Source: Fibrobacterota bacterium (lineage in GTDB: Bacteria; Fibrobacterota; Chitinivibrionia; Chitinivibrionales; Chitinispirillaceae). From it: a stretch of DNA of 64,000 nt. Positions 42,507-51,768 of this stretch are shown here, piece by piece; positions within the stretch are counted from its first letter, which is position 1; each line of letters opens with the position of its first letter. Both the position numbers and the translations under genes were made by a program. The stretch is taken from the NCBI GenBank assembly GCA_023436205.1, contig JAEZKC010000035.1, forward strand, positions 1 to 64,000. Reading direction: 5' to 3'. Under the pieces are notes generated by a model. That model made no database searches, was not told where the DNA came from, and saw only the letters and a program-made list of their open reading frames with translations.

Positions 42507-44528
42507 ATGAACAAATCAGTAAAGGTCAAAACAGAAGACCAGCTGCATAAGATACCGCTAAGAATCACCGACACCACTCTTAGAGATGCGCATCAGTCAC
42601 TCTGGGCAACTCGTATGAGAACAGATGACATGCTCAAAATTATCGATGTCATCGACAAGGTTGGCTACTATTCTCTGGAAGTGTGGGGGGGAGCGACATT
42701 TGATGTTTGCCTGCGTTTTTTGCGGGAAAACCCCTGGGAACGCCTCCGTCAGATTAAAGCAAAAGCCAAAAACACTCCTCTGCAGATGCTTTTAAGAGGG
42801 CAGAATCTGGTTGGTTATCGCAACTACGCCGATGATGTAGTTGACAGATTTGTTGCTCTGGCCTGTGAAAACGGGGTGGATATAATCAGAGTTTTTGACG
42901 CGCTGAATGATACAAGAAATCTTGAAGCGGCGATAAAGGCCATCAAAAGACATGGCGGGCACGCCCAGGGTACGCTTGCTTACACTTTATCACCTGTCCA
43001 TACTGTTGAGAAATATGTACAATATGCCAGGGAACAGGTGGCTTTGGGAATCGATTCACTCTGTATTAAAGACATGGCAGGGATCCTCTCTCCCATTTCC
43101 GCAGAGCGACTCGTCAGTGCGCTTGTAAAAGAAGTGAATATCCCCATTCAGCTGCACTGTCACGCTTCAAGCGGCATGGCAACTGCAACCTATGTTGAAG
43201 GTGTGAGGGCTGGAGCTGGTGCAATTGACTGTGCCATCTCTCCCATGGCCGGCTTCTCTTCTCAGCCTCCGGTGGAAACCATGGCAGCCATTTTCTCCGA
43301 AACAAACTATTCTGCAGAGCTGGATATAGATGCCCTGGAGAAAACAGCCGCTTATTTTGAGGAACTTGCCCCCAAGCGCAGGACATCAGCTGCACCTGTT
43401 TCATTTATTGACCCGGGTATTCTTTTACATCAAATTCCCGGTGGTATGATTTCCAACTTTCGTTCTCAACTGGAGATGCAGAAGGCACTCGACAAGCTGC
43501 CGGAGGTTCTCAAAGAAGTTTCCAGAGTGAGGGAGGATCTTGGTTTTCCGCCGCTTGTGACACCTACAAGTCAGATCGTGGGTACTCAGGCTGTTATGAA
43601 CATTATCTCCGGTGAGCGCTATAAGATAGTTCCCAATGAGGTTAAGGATTACGTAAGAGGCTTGTACGGCAGATCTCCGGTTGAGATTTCTCCTGAGATT
43701 ATAAAGAAGATTCTCGGAGATGAAAAGCCGATTACCTTCCGTCCAGCTGACCGCCTCAGCCCCATGCTTCCAAAAGCAACTGATGGTGTGGATCCTTCAT
43801 TCATTCAGCAGGAGGAGGACATCATTTCCTATGTCCTTCTGCCTGAACCTGCGCTTGAGTATTTCAAATTTCGGGCATTGCCTGCTGAACAGCGTCCAGA
43901 CACACCTGCCGATATCGAGCTTAAGAAAGTAAAGGAGCAGGATAAAGCTGTTGAAGATGTGCTTAAGGGTGAACAGAAGGCCGCGGCTCAGCCGCAGGCT
44001 GTTCCACCCGCAGCAGCCGCACAGGCTTCGGCACTTCCGAAGATGGAGGGTATTGCCGGAGAGCTTCTTCAGAAGATTGAAGGGCTTATCATTGAAGAGA
44101 TCGTTTTCCGTAAAGGTGATTATAATTTGTCGGTGCGTCCTGCCGGAAGTGCTCCAGTGGCAGTGACTGCCGCCAGGCCTTCGGTGGACATGACAGTGAC
44201 TACCGCCGCAGCCGCTCAGGCAGCACCCGCAGTGGCAGCTGCTCCAGCGCCGGCACCTGTACCTGAACCGGAAAAGAAAGAGGAGTTCAGCAGGACAATC
44301 AATGCTCCTCTGGTGGGTACGTTCTACTCCGCCCCCGGACCCGGCAAGCCTTCTTTTGTAAAAGAGGGCGACATAGTCGAAGCCGGTGCAAAGGTGTGTA
44401 TCGTGGAGGCTATGAAGCTTTTCAACGAGATCTCCTCGCCTGTCAAATGTCGCATAGTGAAGGTGCTCATCAAAGATGGGCAGGCGGTGGACAAGGATCA
44501 GCCGCTCATCGGGATTGAGGAGTTATGA
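42507..44528 (+). CDS. Oxaloacetate/pyruvate-type carboxyltransferase fused to an AccB-type biotin carrier
   Basis: A 673-residue protein. Residues about 15-300 are the HMG-like TIM barrel of biotin carboxyltransferases (DTTLRDAHQSLWATRMRT, CIKDMAG with the active lysine, LHCHASSGM for the metal), then the PYC_OADA conserved domain to about 465. An Ala/Pro linker follows, then a segment about 508-545 like the AccB N-terminus, another Ala/Pro linker, and the biotinyl domain. VGTFYSAPGP and CIVEAMKLFNEI (biotin Lys637) are AccB-type, not OadA-type. The chain could load biotin from oxaloacetate and hand the carboxyl to AccDA. Confidence 0.85.
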   Translation: MNKSVKVKTEDQLHKIPLRITDTTLRDAHQSLWATRMRTDDMLKIIDVIDKVGYYSLEVWGGATFDVCLRFLRENPWERLRQIKAKAKNTPLQMLLRGQNLVGYRNYADDVVDRFVALACENGVDIIRVFDALNDTRNLEAAIKAIKRHGGHAQGTLAYTLSPVHTVEKYVQYAREQVALGIDSLCIKDMAGILSPISAERLVSALVKEVNIPIQLHCHASSGMATATYVEGVRAGAGAIDCAISPMAGFSSQPPVETMAAIFSETNYSAELDIDALEKTAAYFEELAPKRRTSAAPVSFIDPGILLHQIPGGMISNFRSQLEMQKALDKLPEVLKEVSRVREDLGFPPLVTPTSQIVGTQAVMNIISGERYKIVPNEVKDYVRGLYGRSPVEISPEIIKKILGDEKPITFRPADRLSPMLPKATDGVDPSFIQQEEDIISYVLLPEPALEYFKFRALPAEQRPDTPADIELKKVKEQDKAVEDVLKGEQKAAAQPQAVPPAAAAQASALPKMEGIAGELLQKIEGLIIEEIVFRKGDYNLSVRPAGSAPVAVTAARPSVDMTVTTAAAAQAAPAVAAAPAPAPVPEPEKKEEFSRTINAPLVGTFYSAPGPGKPSFVKEGDIVEAGAKVCIVEAMKLFNEISSPVKCRIVKVLIKDGQAVDKDQPLIGIEEL

Positions 44529-44533
44529 AATGT

Positions 44534-44559
44534 GAGGGGCTCTTAAGCCCCTCTTTTTT
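44534..44559 (+). terminator. Intrinsic terminator after the acc unit
   Basis: A perfect 8-bp stem (44534-44541 with 44546-44553) with a 4-nt loop and T6 begins 5 nt after the stop codon, ending the accD-accA-fusion unit. Confidence 0.88.
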
Positions 44560-44683
44560 ATGTGTATTGTGCTAAATTCTTCAGGAAATTTAAATCAATC
44601 AAGTCAGTTAATCCGTATTACACATTATTAAATACATTTTCTGAGTAAGTCCGTTTTGGAAACTCTTTGGGGTTAATATATAC

Positions 44684-46267
44684 ATGACAGTTTTGCAGGA
44701 ATCATCCCGCCGTAGAACCTTCGCCATAGTGTCTCATCCCGACGCCGGTAAAACCACCCTTACAGAGAAACTGCTTCTCTACGGGGGAGCCGTTCATCTG
44801 GCAGGCTCTGTAACCAGCCGCAAAAAAGAGCGGGCCACCGTTTCAGACTGGATGGAGCTTGAGCGCAAGCGCGGAATCTCCGTCAGTTCAACCGTGCTCA
44901 ATTTCGATTATAACGGCTACAGGGTAAACCTGCTCGATACTCCGGGTCATAAAGACTTTTCAGAGGACACTTACCGCGTTCTTACAGCCGTTGACTCTGT
45001 AATCATGGTAATAGATGGCGGTAAAGGTATTGAAAACCAGACTCGCAAACTTTTCGAGGTCTGCAGACGGCGCAATACACCCGTGTTTACTTTCATCAAC
45101 AAGATGGACCGCCCGGCTCTGGATACCCTTGCCTTGCTGGATGAAATAGAGCAGGTGCTTAAAATCGGGGCTTATCCCATGAACCTACCTCTTGGATCAG
45201 GTGTAGATTTCAAGGGCGTGCTCGACCGCAGAACCGGTCTGGCCTACTTTTACGAACGTACCCCCGGTGGTGTCTACAGAGCACCAGTGGCTACTCACGG
45301 TCTTTCAGATCCCATTGTCAGAGACTCACTGAGTCCGACTGTCTACGACACTCTCTGTGAAGAGATGGAGATGGTGGAGCATGCGGGGGTCAGTTTCAGT
45401 GCCGAAGACGTGCTGGCTGGAAAAACCACACCTGTTTTCTTCGGCAGTGCAACCAACAATTTCGGCGTGCAGCTCCTGCTTGACGGATTTCTGGAGTATT
45501 CACCAGCTCCGCTTCCCCGTTACAGTGGAGAAACACCTGTAAAACCTGAGGGTGATGCTTTTTCAGGATTTGTATTTAAGATTCAGGCCAATATGGATCC
45601 CAAGCATCGCGACCGCATGGCGTTTCTGAGAATCGTTTCCGGAAAATTTACCCGAAATATGCCTGTTACCCATGTGCGTACCGGTAAAACACTTCGGCTG
45701 GCCAATTCAAGCAATGTGTTCGGTCGTGAGCGGACATCGGTTGATGAGGCGTTTGCCGGAGATGTAATCGGTGTGGTAGGTGGAGATTTTCTCTCTATAG
45801 GGGATACTCTCAGCGAGGATACATCTATCATATATAATGAAATACCTCGATTCCCACCTGAATGCTTTGCTTATATCCACAACCCTTCTCCCAGTAACTA
45901 TAAACGGTTCAGAGAAGGTCTAATGCAGCTTATGCAGGAGGGATTGATTCATCTCTTTGAGATCCCGGCAGCTCATTCGAAGATTCCGCTTCTGGCTGCG
46001 GTCGGGCCTCTTCAGTTTGATCTGGTTCAGTACAGACTTGAAGCAGAGTATAATGCTCCTTCGCGCATTGAGCATGCACCTTGGACTATTGCTCGCTGGA
46101 TTCAGAGCAGCGAGCCTGTTGAAGAAGGATCAATGCACATACCCATGGGAGGGCAGCTTGCTCTTGACCGTGAAGGGCGTCAGGTGCTTCTGTTTCCCTC
46201 TGACTGGCATCTGCAGTTCTTTGCGGAGCATAATAAGGAAATCGTATTGACAGATTATCCCGAATAG
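44684..46267 (+). CDS. prfC: Peptide chain release factor 3
   Basis: A 527-residue translational GTPase. Motifs are SHPDAGKTT (G1), DTPGHKDFSEDTYR (G3), INKMDR (G4) and, after the switch region, SDWMELERKRGISVSS, which is RF3-specific. It recycles RF1/RF2 from the ribosome. It stands between a terminator and the pyrimidine operon. Confidence 0.96.
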   Translation: MTVLQESSRRRTFAIVSHPDAGKTTLTEKLLLYGGAVHLAGSVTSRKKERATVSDWMELERKRGISVSSTVLNFDYNGYRVNLLDTPGHKDFSEDTYRVLTAVDSVIMVIDGGKGIENQTRKLFEVCRRRNTPVFTFINKMDRPALDTLALLDEIEQVLKIGAYPMNLPLGSGVDFKGVLDRRTGLAYFYERTPGGVYRAPVATHGLSDPIVRDSLSPTVYDTLCEEMEMVEHAGVSFSAEDVLAGKTTPVFFGSATNNFGVQLLLDGFLEYSPAPLPRYSGETPVKPEGDAFSGFVFKIQANMDPKHRDRMAFLRIVSGKFTRNMPVTHVRTGKTLRLANSSNVFGRERTSVDEAFAGDVIGVVGGDFLSIGDTLSEDTSIIYNEIPRFPPECFAYIHNPSPSNYKRFREGLMQLMQEGLIHLFEIPAAHSKIPLLAAVGPLQFDLVQYRLEAEYNAPSRIEHAPWTIARWIQSSEPVEEGSMHIPMGGQLALDREGRQVLLFPSDWHLQFFAEHNKEIVLTDYPE

Positions 46268-46332
46268 GTCGGGTGCTGGAATCAATTGTTCACTGTTGAA
46301 TGCAGATTGATTTATATCTATTTTGAATTACT

Positions 46333-46887
46333 ATGAAAAAACTTGAACTCATAATGGACAGTCATGCTTTGGATCTGGCTCTGACGCGCATCTCGCATCA
46401 GATTCTCGAGCGTCACACGGATCTTAACGGCATGTGTATGGTTGGAATGCAGACCAGAGGCGTTTTCCTGGCTCAGCGGCTGGCTAAAAAAATCGGGCAG
46501 ATGGAAAATATATCCATCGATACCGGTGTGCTGGATGTGACTCTGTACAGAGATGATTATCGCAATGCCTTTAAGCAGCCGGAAGTGCGGGTGACCGACA
46601 TTCCCTTTGATATAACCGAACGAAAAGTAGTCCTGGTGGATGATGTACTTTTCACGGGGCGCACCGTAAGGGCAGCGTTGGATGCGCTGATGGACTTCGG
46701 TCGCCCTCGCGTAATTCAGCTTGCGGTGCTTATCGACAGAGGGCATCGGGAACTACCGATCCGGGCAGACTACGTCGGGAAAAAAATTACCACACTTTCA
46801 AATCAGGAAGTCGCACTCAAGGTGAATGAGATTGACGGGGAAGATTCATTGTGGCTGATGGAAATCGAGGAAGGTGACAAGGAATGA
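46333..46887 (+). CDS. pyrR: PyrR regulator/uracil phosphoribosyltransferase
   Basis: A 184-residue protein with the PRPP-binding loop VVLVDDVLFTGRTVRAALDAL and MVGMQTRGVFLAQRL, both PyrR hallmarks. In Gram-positives PyrR attenuates pyr operons by binding mRNA; whether it does so here is unknown, and I see no clear anti-terminator hairpin in the 65-nt leader. Its stop overlaps the pyrB start as ATGA. Confidence 0.95.
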   Translation: MKKLELIMDSHALDLALTRISHQILERHTDLNGMCMVGMQTRGVFLAQRLAKKIGQMENISIDTGVLDVTLYRDDYRNAFKQPEVRVTDIPFDITERKVVLVDDVLFTGRTVRAALDALMDFGRPRVIQLAVLIDRGHRELPIRADYVGKKITTLSNQEVALKVNEIDGEDSLWLMEIEEGDKE

Positions 46888-47804
46888 AACTTCACATTCA
46901 GCATCTGTTGGGGCTGGAGGGGGTATCAAGAGAAGATATAAATGTCATTCTCGATACCGCCGATTCGTTCTATGAAGTTCTGCAGCGAGACATAAAGGTG
47001 GTGCCGACTTTGCGCGGCAAAACAGTTGTCAACCTGTTCTACGAGAACAGCACCCGAACCCGAATCTCCTTTGAGCTGGCAGAAAAACGGCTCTCCGCAA
47101 GTCCTCTAAACTTCTCCGCCTCCACAAGTTCAGTAAATAAAGGTGAAACACTTAAAGATACAATCCGCAACATAGAAGCCATGAAAATCGACATGGTGGT
47201 GGTTCGCCACAGTGCTGCGGGGGTTCCCTACTTTCTTACCAAGTGCACCGATGCGGTAATAGTCAACGCCGGAGATGGACTCCACGAACATCCGACTCAG
47301 GCTCTTTTGGACATGATGACTATACGGCAGAAGCTGGGGAAACTTGAAGGGCTCAAAGTGGCAATCATCGGAGACATTTTTCACAGCCGGGTTGCCCGTT
47401 CCAATGCCTGGGGTATGAAAACAATGGGTATGGAAGTGGTCCTGTGTGGTCCGCCGACACTGCTTCCTCAACATCATCACAGTTTAGGCGTTCCGGTAAC
47501 CGATAATCTCGATGAGGCTCTTGACGGAGCAGATGTGGTCATGCTGCTTCGCATTCAGCTTGAACGCCAGTCCAGTGCTGTATTTCCCTCCATTCGGGAG
47601 TACCGGGACCGTTACGGGCTTGACTTGGAAAAATTATCAAATCTCAAGGAGAATGTTCTTATTATGCATCCCGGTCCCATCAACAGAGGGGTTGAGCTTG
47701 CGTCCAATGTTGCCGACTGCGACCAGTCTGTTATTCTTGATCAGGTTACTAATGGAGTAGCTGTGCGCATGGCGGTGCTCTATCTTCTGGGAGGTGGTGA
47801 ATAA
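46884..47804 (+). CDS. pyrB: Aspartate carbamoyltransferase catalytic subunit
   Basis: A 306-residue protein with the carbamoyl-phosphate motif NSTRTRISFELAEKR, HPTQALLDM and MHPGPINRGVE. It makes carbamoyl-aspartate, the first committed step of pyrimidine synthesis. No pyrI regulatory subunit is adjacent, so it is probably the unregulated or PyrC-associated type. It overlaps pyrR and pyrC at both ends. Confidence 0.97.
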   Translation: MKLHIQHLLGLEGVSREDINVILDTADSFYEVLQRDIKVVPTLRGKTVVNLFYENSTRTRISFELAEKRLSASPLNFSASTSSVNKGETLKDTIRNIEAMKIDMVVVRHSAAGVPYFLTKCTDAVIVNAGDGLHEHPTQALLDMMTIRQKLGKLEGLKVAIIGDIFHSRVARSNAWGMKTMGMEVVLCGPPTLLPQHHHSLGVPVTDNLDEALDGADVVMLLRIQLERQSSAVFPSIREYRDRYGLDLEKLSNLKENVLIMHPGPINRGVELASNVADCDQSVILDQVTNGVAVRMAVLYLLGGGE

Positions 47805-49144
47805 TGGTCAGAAAACCTAACGGAACAGTCGTCTACCGCACTGAAGAGGCCAGGCCATCTGAGCCCATGATTATTAAAAACGGCAGAGTAATCGATCCAT
47901 CCCAAAATATTGATGCCGTGATGAACGTGGTTGTAGCCGATGACGTTATCAAGGCTGCCTCATCTGATATTCCCTCCGAGTTTGCTTCTGCACGGGTAAT
48001 TGATGCAACAGGAAAGTGGGTTGTTCCGGGGCTGATGGACATGCATGTGCATCTGCGTGAACCGGGACGAGAGGATAAGGAGACAATTGCCACTGGAACT
48101 CAGGCTGCCGCAGCGGGGGGGTTTACTGCTGTCGCCTGCATGCCCAATACGACTCCCGTTCTTGATGAAGAATCCAAAATTCGTTATGTTATTCAGCGGG
48201 GAGAGGGGTGTCCTTGTCGTATCTATCCTATTGGAGCCATTACAAAAGATCTACAGGGTGAAGAACTTACTCCTTTCGGGGAGATGGTGAAGAGCGGGGC
48301 CAGAGCGGTTTCCGATGATGGGAAATCGGTTGCTAAATCCAGTGTCATGCGCAATGCCCTGAACTACTCAAAGTCCTTCAATCTGCCTGTTATCTGTCAT
48401 TCTGAGGATTCCGATCTGAGTCATAAAGGGCATATGAATGAAGGATTAGTATCGACTCGTTTGGGGATCAGAGGAATACCGGTTATTGCCGAAGATATTG
48501 CAGTGTCGAGGGATATTCTGCTTGCCGAGTATACCGGAGCACGCATTCATATTGCGCATGTGTCAACTGCTGGTTCTGTCCGTCTGGTTCGTGATGCCAA
48601 AAAGAGGGGAGTGCGGGTTACTGCCGAAACGTGCCCTCACTATCTTACCCTCACCGATGAAGATATTGGCATGTACGATACAAATAAGAAAATGAATCCT
48701 CCTCTGCGTACGGCCATCGACAGGGATGCTGTAATTCAGGGTGTCATTGATGGAACGATCGATGTAATCGCCAGTGATCACGCACCACATGTATCCGAGG
48801 AAAAGGATGTGGAGTTCGATGCGGCCGCTTTCGGAGTTGTAGGTCTGGAGACATCACTTGGCGTTCTGCTTACGGTGCTGGTCAACAAGGGTCTGCTCAC
48901 ACCCAGTCAACTGGTGGAAAGAATGAGTGTGGCGCCCAACCGCATTCTGGGGGTATCCGGAGGAACTCTTCAGGCGGGAAAACCTGCCGACATCACTGTC
49001 ATTGATCCTGATTTCAGCTGGAAAGTTGATCCCAAAAACTTTTTCTCCAAATCTCGAAATTCCGCTTTTATTGGAATGGCACTGCAGGGTGGTGCGATAT
49101 ACACCATTCTGGGTGGAAAAATCGTTTTTGAGCGGAATCCGTGA
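47804..49144 (+). CDS. pyrC: Dihydroorotase (class I)
   Basis: A 446-residue amidohydrolase with the metal motif MDMHVHLREPG, the carboxylated-lysine region, H in CHSEDSDLSHKG and HIAHVS, and the catalytic DHAPH. It closes carbamoyl-aspartate to dihydroorotate. The start overlaps the pyrB stop as TAATG with GGGAGG upstream; a second start at 47867 would also fit the family N-terminus (MIIKNGRVID). Confidence 0.96.
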   Translation: MVRKPNGTVVYRTEEARPSEPMIIKNGRVIDPSQNIDAVMNVVVADDVIKAASSDIPSEFASARVIDATGKWVVPGLMDMHVHLREPGREDKETIATGTQAAAAGGFTAVACMPNTTPVLDEESKIRYVIQRGEGCPCRIYPIGAITKDLQGEELTPFGEMVKSGARAVSDDGKSVAKSSVMRNALNYSKSFNLPVICHSEDSDLSHKGHMNEGLVSTRLGIRGIPVIAEDIAVSRDILLAEYTGARIHIAHVSTAGSVRLVRDAKKRGVRVTAETCPHYLTLTDEDIGMYDTNKKMNPPLRTAIDRDAVIQGVIDGTIDVIASDHAPHVSEEKDVEFDAAAFGVVGLETSLGVLLTVLVNKGLLTPSQLVERMSVAPNRILGVSGGTLQAGKPADITVIDPDFSWKVDPKNFFSKSRNSAFIGMALQGGAIYTILGGKIVFERNP

Positions 49145-49155
49145 TTATTTGTGAC

Positions 49156-49190
49156 ATTGTAGGTCCGCCTGGTATAGGCGGCCCTACAAT
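49156..49190. repeat. REP-like palindrome between pyrC and thiE
   Basis: A 15-bp inverted repeat with one mismatch (49156-49170 with 49176-49190, 5-nt loop), flanked by TTG/CAA-type ends and with a GC-rich core. No T-tract follows on either strand, so it is not a standard terminator. It sits in a 60-nt gap between convergent genes, the usual home of REP-type elements. Confidence 0.6.
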
Positions 49191-49204
49191 CAAAACCGAT
49201 TTGT

Positions 49205-49843
49205 TCAGTAGGTCCAAGGGTAGAAACTATTATAAATTCTAATTATTTCCTTCAGGATTTTTGCTGGATTATCACTTCTTACAAATTGGCGCACCATACA
49301 GAAATTTTCGGCTCCTGCTTCAAGCACTCGAGGCAGGTTTTCCAAATCTATTCCCCCGATGCAGACAGCCGGAACAGTGGCAACCGAAAGCATGCGTTTC
49401 ATACCGTCCAGTCCTATAACCGGATCCGGGATTACTTTTGTGGGTGTAGGATAAACTGGACCTACTCCGATATAATCCGGTTGTGCTTCACATGCTCGGG
49501 ATGTCTGTTCCGGATTGTGAGTCGACATGCCTACTATTTTTTCTCCAACAAGTTGTCTTACCTGCACGTAAGGCATGTCCTGCTGGCCAATGTGAACTCC
49601 ATCGGCATCAATCTCTGCCGCAATGTGAGGATGATCGTTGATTATAAGCTTTGTAGTAGTTCCGGAGGTGATCTGGCGCATTTTCAGGGCAGTGTCTCGA
49701 ATCTGCTCCTCAGGCCCCGCTTTAATCCTAAGCTGCACAAAAGGCATGTTGTTGTCCACCAGCAATTCTGTGAGGTACTCAAATCCCTTGAGCGGATTTG
49801 TGAGTACAGCGTAAAACCCGAAACGATTACCAATTTTGATCAT
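49205..49843 (-). CDS. thiE: Thiamine-phosphate synthase
   Basis: About 212 residues from MIKIGNRFG. TIM-barrel signatures of ThiE/TenI are present: QLRIK, INDHPHIAAEIDADGVHIGQQDM with the pyrophosphate-binding part, and GVGPVYPTPTK. It joins the pyrimidine and thiazole phosphates. The TPTK form favours ThiE over TenI. The frame is open to 49921, but GGGAACTTAAAT precedes the ATG at 49843 and no ribosome site supports the upstream start. No TPP riboswitch is visible, and no other thi gene is near. Confidence 0.9.
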   Translation of the reverse strand: MIKIGNRFGFYAVLTNPLKGFEYLTELLVDNNMPFVQLRIKAGPEEQIRDTALKMRQITSGTTTKLIINDHPHIAAEIDADGVHIGQQDMPYVQVRQLVGEKIVGMSTHNPEQTSRACEAQPDYIGVGPVYPTPTKVIPDPVIGLDGMKRMLSVATVPAVCIGGIDLENLPRVLEAGAENFCMVRQFVRSDNPAKILKEIIRIYNSFYPWTY

Positions 49844-49984
49844 ATTTAAGTTCCCGATGAAATCTGAGTTTTGAAGGTCAAAATAGCACACAGCCTGATT
49901 GTTTTCAAAGGTGAAATGCATCTTTTTTTTACAAGATTTGATTTGTCCTTGAGTGGGATGAGAGTTATTTTAAGCGTCTTTGTC

Positions 49985-50034
49985 CTAACATTTTTCTAAC
50001 TGATTACTAATGTAATTTAAATCAGAATTTAACA
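49985..50034 (+). promoter_or_regulatory. Candidate Pho-box-like 11-bp-phased direct repeats
   Basis: CTAACAT at 49985, CTAACTG at 49996 and CTAATGT at 50007 are spaced exactly 11 bp apart, and TTAACA falls in the same register at 50029. PhoB/PhoP response regulators bind tandem 6-7-bp repeats with this 11-bp period, and the downstream gene is a phosphate cotransporter. Regulation itself is inferred. Confidence 0.45.
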
Positions 50035-50070
50035 ATTTCGCTCCTGCGACATTGCTGACCGGAGATGATA

Positions 50071-51768
50071 ATGGACAGTTCAGTTATTCTTACGATGATT
50101 TTCAGCGTTATCGGCGGACTTGGAATTTTTCTTCTGGGGATGAAGAACATGTCCGATGGTCTTCAGACTGTAGCGGGAGATCGTCTTCGCAAGCTAATCG
50201 GGCTAGTGACCGATAACAGGATATTAGCTACAGGCGTAGGGACACTGGTTACCTGCATTATCCAATCCAGCTCCATTACCACGGTAATGGTAGTAGGTTT
50301 TGTGAATTCGGGACTGATGACGCTCCAGCAGGCGATTGGCGTTATTATGGGTGCCAATATCGGAACCACGATCACCGGCTGGATTTTGGTGTTGAATGTG
50401 GGGAAATATGGCCTGCCCATGCTAGGTTTGGCGGCAATGGCTTTTCTTTTCTCCAAAAATGAAAAAGTGCGTTATCTGGGTTTAACTGTCATGGGTATCG
50501 GCATGGTGTTTTTCGGACTTGAACTGATGAAAGACGGTTTCAAGCCCATTCGCTCTATTCCCGAGTTTGAAGCCTGGTTTCACATGTTTTCAGCCGAAAC
50601 CTACTGGGGAGTCATGAAGTGCGTTATGGTAGGCTGCATACTCACTCTGATAGTCCAGTCCTCATCGGCAACTTTGGGAATTACCATGGGGCTTGCCGCA
50701 TCAGGGGTGATACAGTTTGAAACTGCTGCTGCCCTGGTTCTGGGTGAAAACATCGGTACCACTATTACCGCTTATCTGGCTTCTCTGGGAACCACAACGA
50801 ACGGTCGCCGAGCCGCATACGCGCATATAATGTTCAACGTTACGGGTGTACTCTGGATTACCTCACTCTTTCATGTTTATCTTAAAGTGATCCGATATGT
50901 GATCAGTAATGATCCTGATACTATGGTGCTTGTGGATGGTGTGGAAACATATCCCTATATTCAAGCCGGAATCGCTGCAGTTCATTCCGGATTCAATGTG
51001 ATAAATACGCTGCTCTTTCTGCCTCTGATTCCTCTTATGGCCAAGGTGTTGCATAAAATCGTACCTGACAAACCCTATGTTGAACCTCCTCGACTTACCC
51101 GCCTGGATGTCCTGATGCTTGAAACACCCATGATGGGAATCGAGCAGTCTAGAAACGAAATCGTCACCATGGGCACTCATAACAGGGTGATGCTTGACAA
51201 GCTTAGAAAAGTTCTGGCTGAAGCCAGCCCGGATCAGGAGCTGGTGCAGAAACTGTTTCACCGTGAGGAAATACTTGACAGTATGCAGAAAGAGATCACG
51301 GTTTTCCTCACGGAACTTCTTTCAGGCAATGTTCCACACAGTTTGGCCGAAGAGGCTCAACGTCAAATGAGACTTGCTGATGAGTATGAAACAATAAGTG
51401 ATTATCTCACTACTATCCTCAAACTGTATCTGAGGATCAACAATGCGGGAATCCAGATACCGGATGTAATGAGAACAGAGCTTCTATCGCTTCATGATTC
51501 TGTTTCAGACTATTTCGATATGATAAATAATGCCTATAAAGTGGATAATACTAACATTTTTTCCAAGGCACACTCGCAGGGTGATGCAATCACCTTCAAG
51601 TTCAGAGATCTTAGAAGCAGACATCTTGCGCGGCTTTCTGATACAAAAGTTGATCCGATGCTCTCTACCACATTTCCCGATATGCTCACCAGCTACCGGC
51701 GGGTGAAGGATCATGTGCTAAGCATTGCTGAAGCTATGACTGATGATATTCTTCAGGTCAGAAAGTAA
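50071..51768 (+). CDS. Na+/phosphate cotransporter with C-terminal PhoU-like domain
   Basis: About 565 residues. The membrane half (to about residue 340) has the duplicated NaPi core with QSSS motifs (IIQSSSITTVMVVGF, IVQSSSATLGITMG) and GANIGTTIT/GENIGTTIT. The C-terminal 200 residues are helical and PhoU-like. This is the NptA/YjbB architecture for sodium-driven phosphate movement. GGAG lies 6 nt before the ATG at 50071. It overlaps the convergent glycosylase gene by 16 nt. Confidence 0.9.
   Translation: MDSSVILTMIFSVIGGLGIFLLGMKNMSDGLQTVAGDRLRKLIGLVTDNRILATGVGTLVTCIIQSSSITTVMVVGFVNSGLMTLQQAIGVIMGANIGTTITGWILVLNVGKYGLPMLGLAAMAFLFSKNEKVRYLGLTVMGIGMVFFGLELMKDGFKPIRSIPEFEAWFHMFSAETYWGVMKCVMVGCILTLIVQSSSATLGITMGLAASGVIQFETAAALVLGENIGTTITAYLASLGTTTNGRRAAYAHIMFNVTGVLWITSLFHVYLKVIRYVISNDPDTMVLVDGVETYPYIQAGIAAVHSGFNVINTLLFLPLIPLMAKVLHKIVPDKPYVEPPRLTRLDVLMLETPMMGIEQSRNEIVTMGTHNRVMLDKLRKVLAEASPDQELVQKLFHREEILDSMQKEITVFLTELLSGNVPHSLAEEAQRQMRLADEYETISDYLTTILKLYLRINNAGIQIPDVMRTELLSLHDSVSDYFDMINNAYKVDNTNIFSKAHSQGDAITFKFRDLRSRHLARLSDTKVDPMLSTTFPDMLTSYRRVKDHVLSIAEAMTDDILQVRK

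Noticed and set aside
49286..49849. 187-residue ORF antisense to thiE
   Set aside because: It is the shadow of thiE, with a Cys- and His-rich composition typical of antisense frames.
49844..50064. Possible TPP riboswitch before thiE
   Set aside because: Neither the CTGAGA nor the ACCTGA-type core is present on the minus strand.
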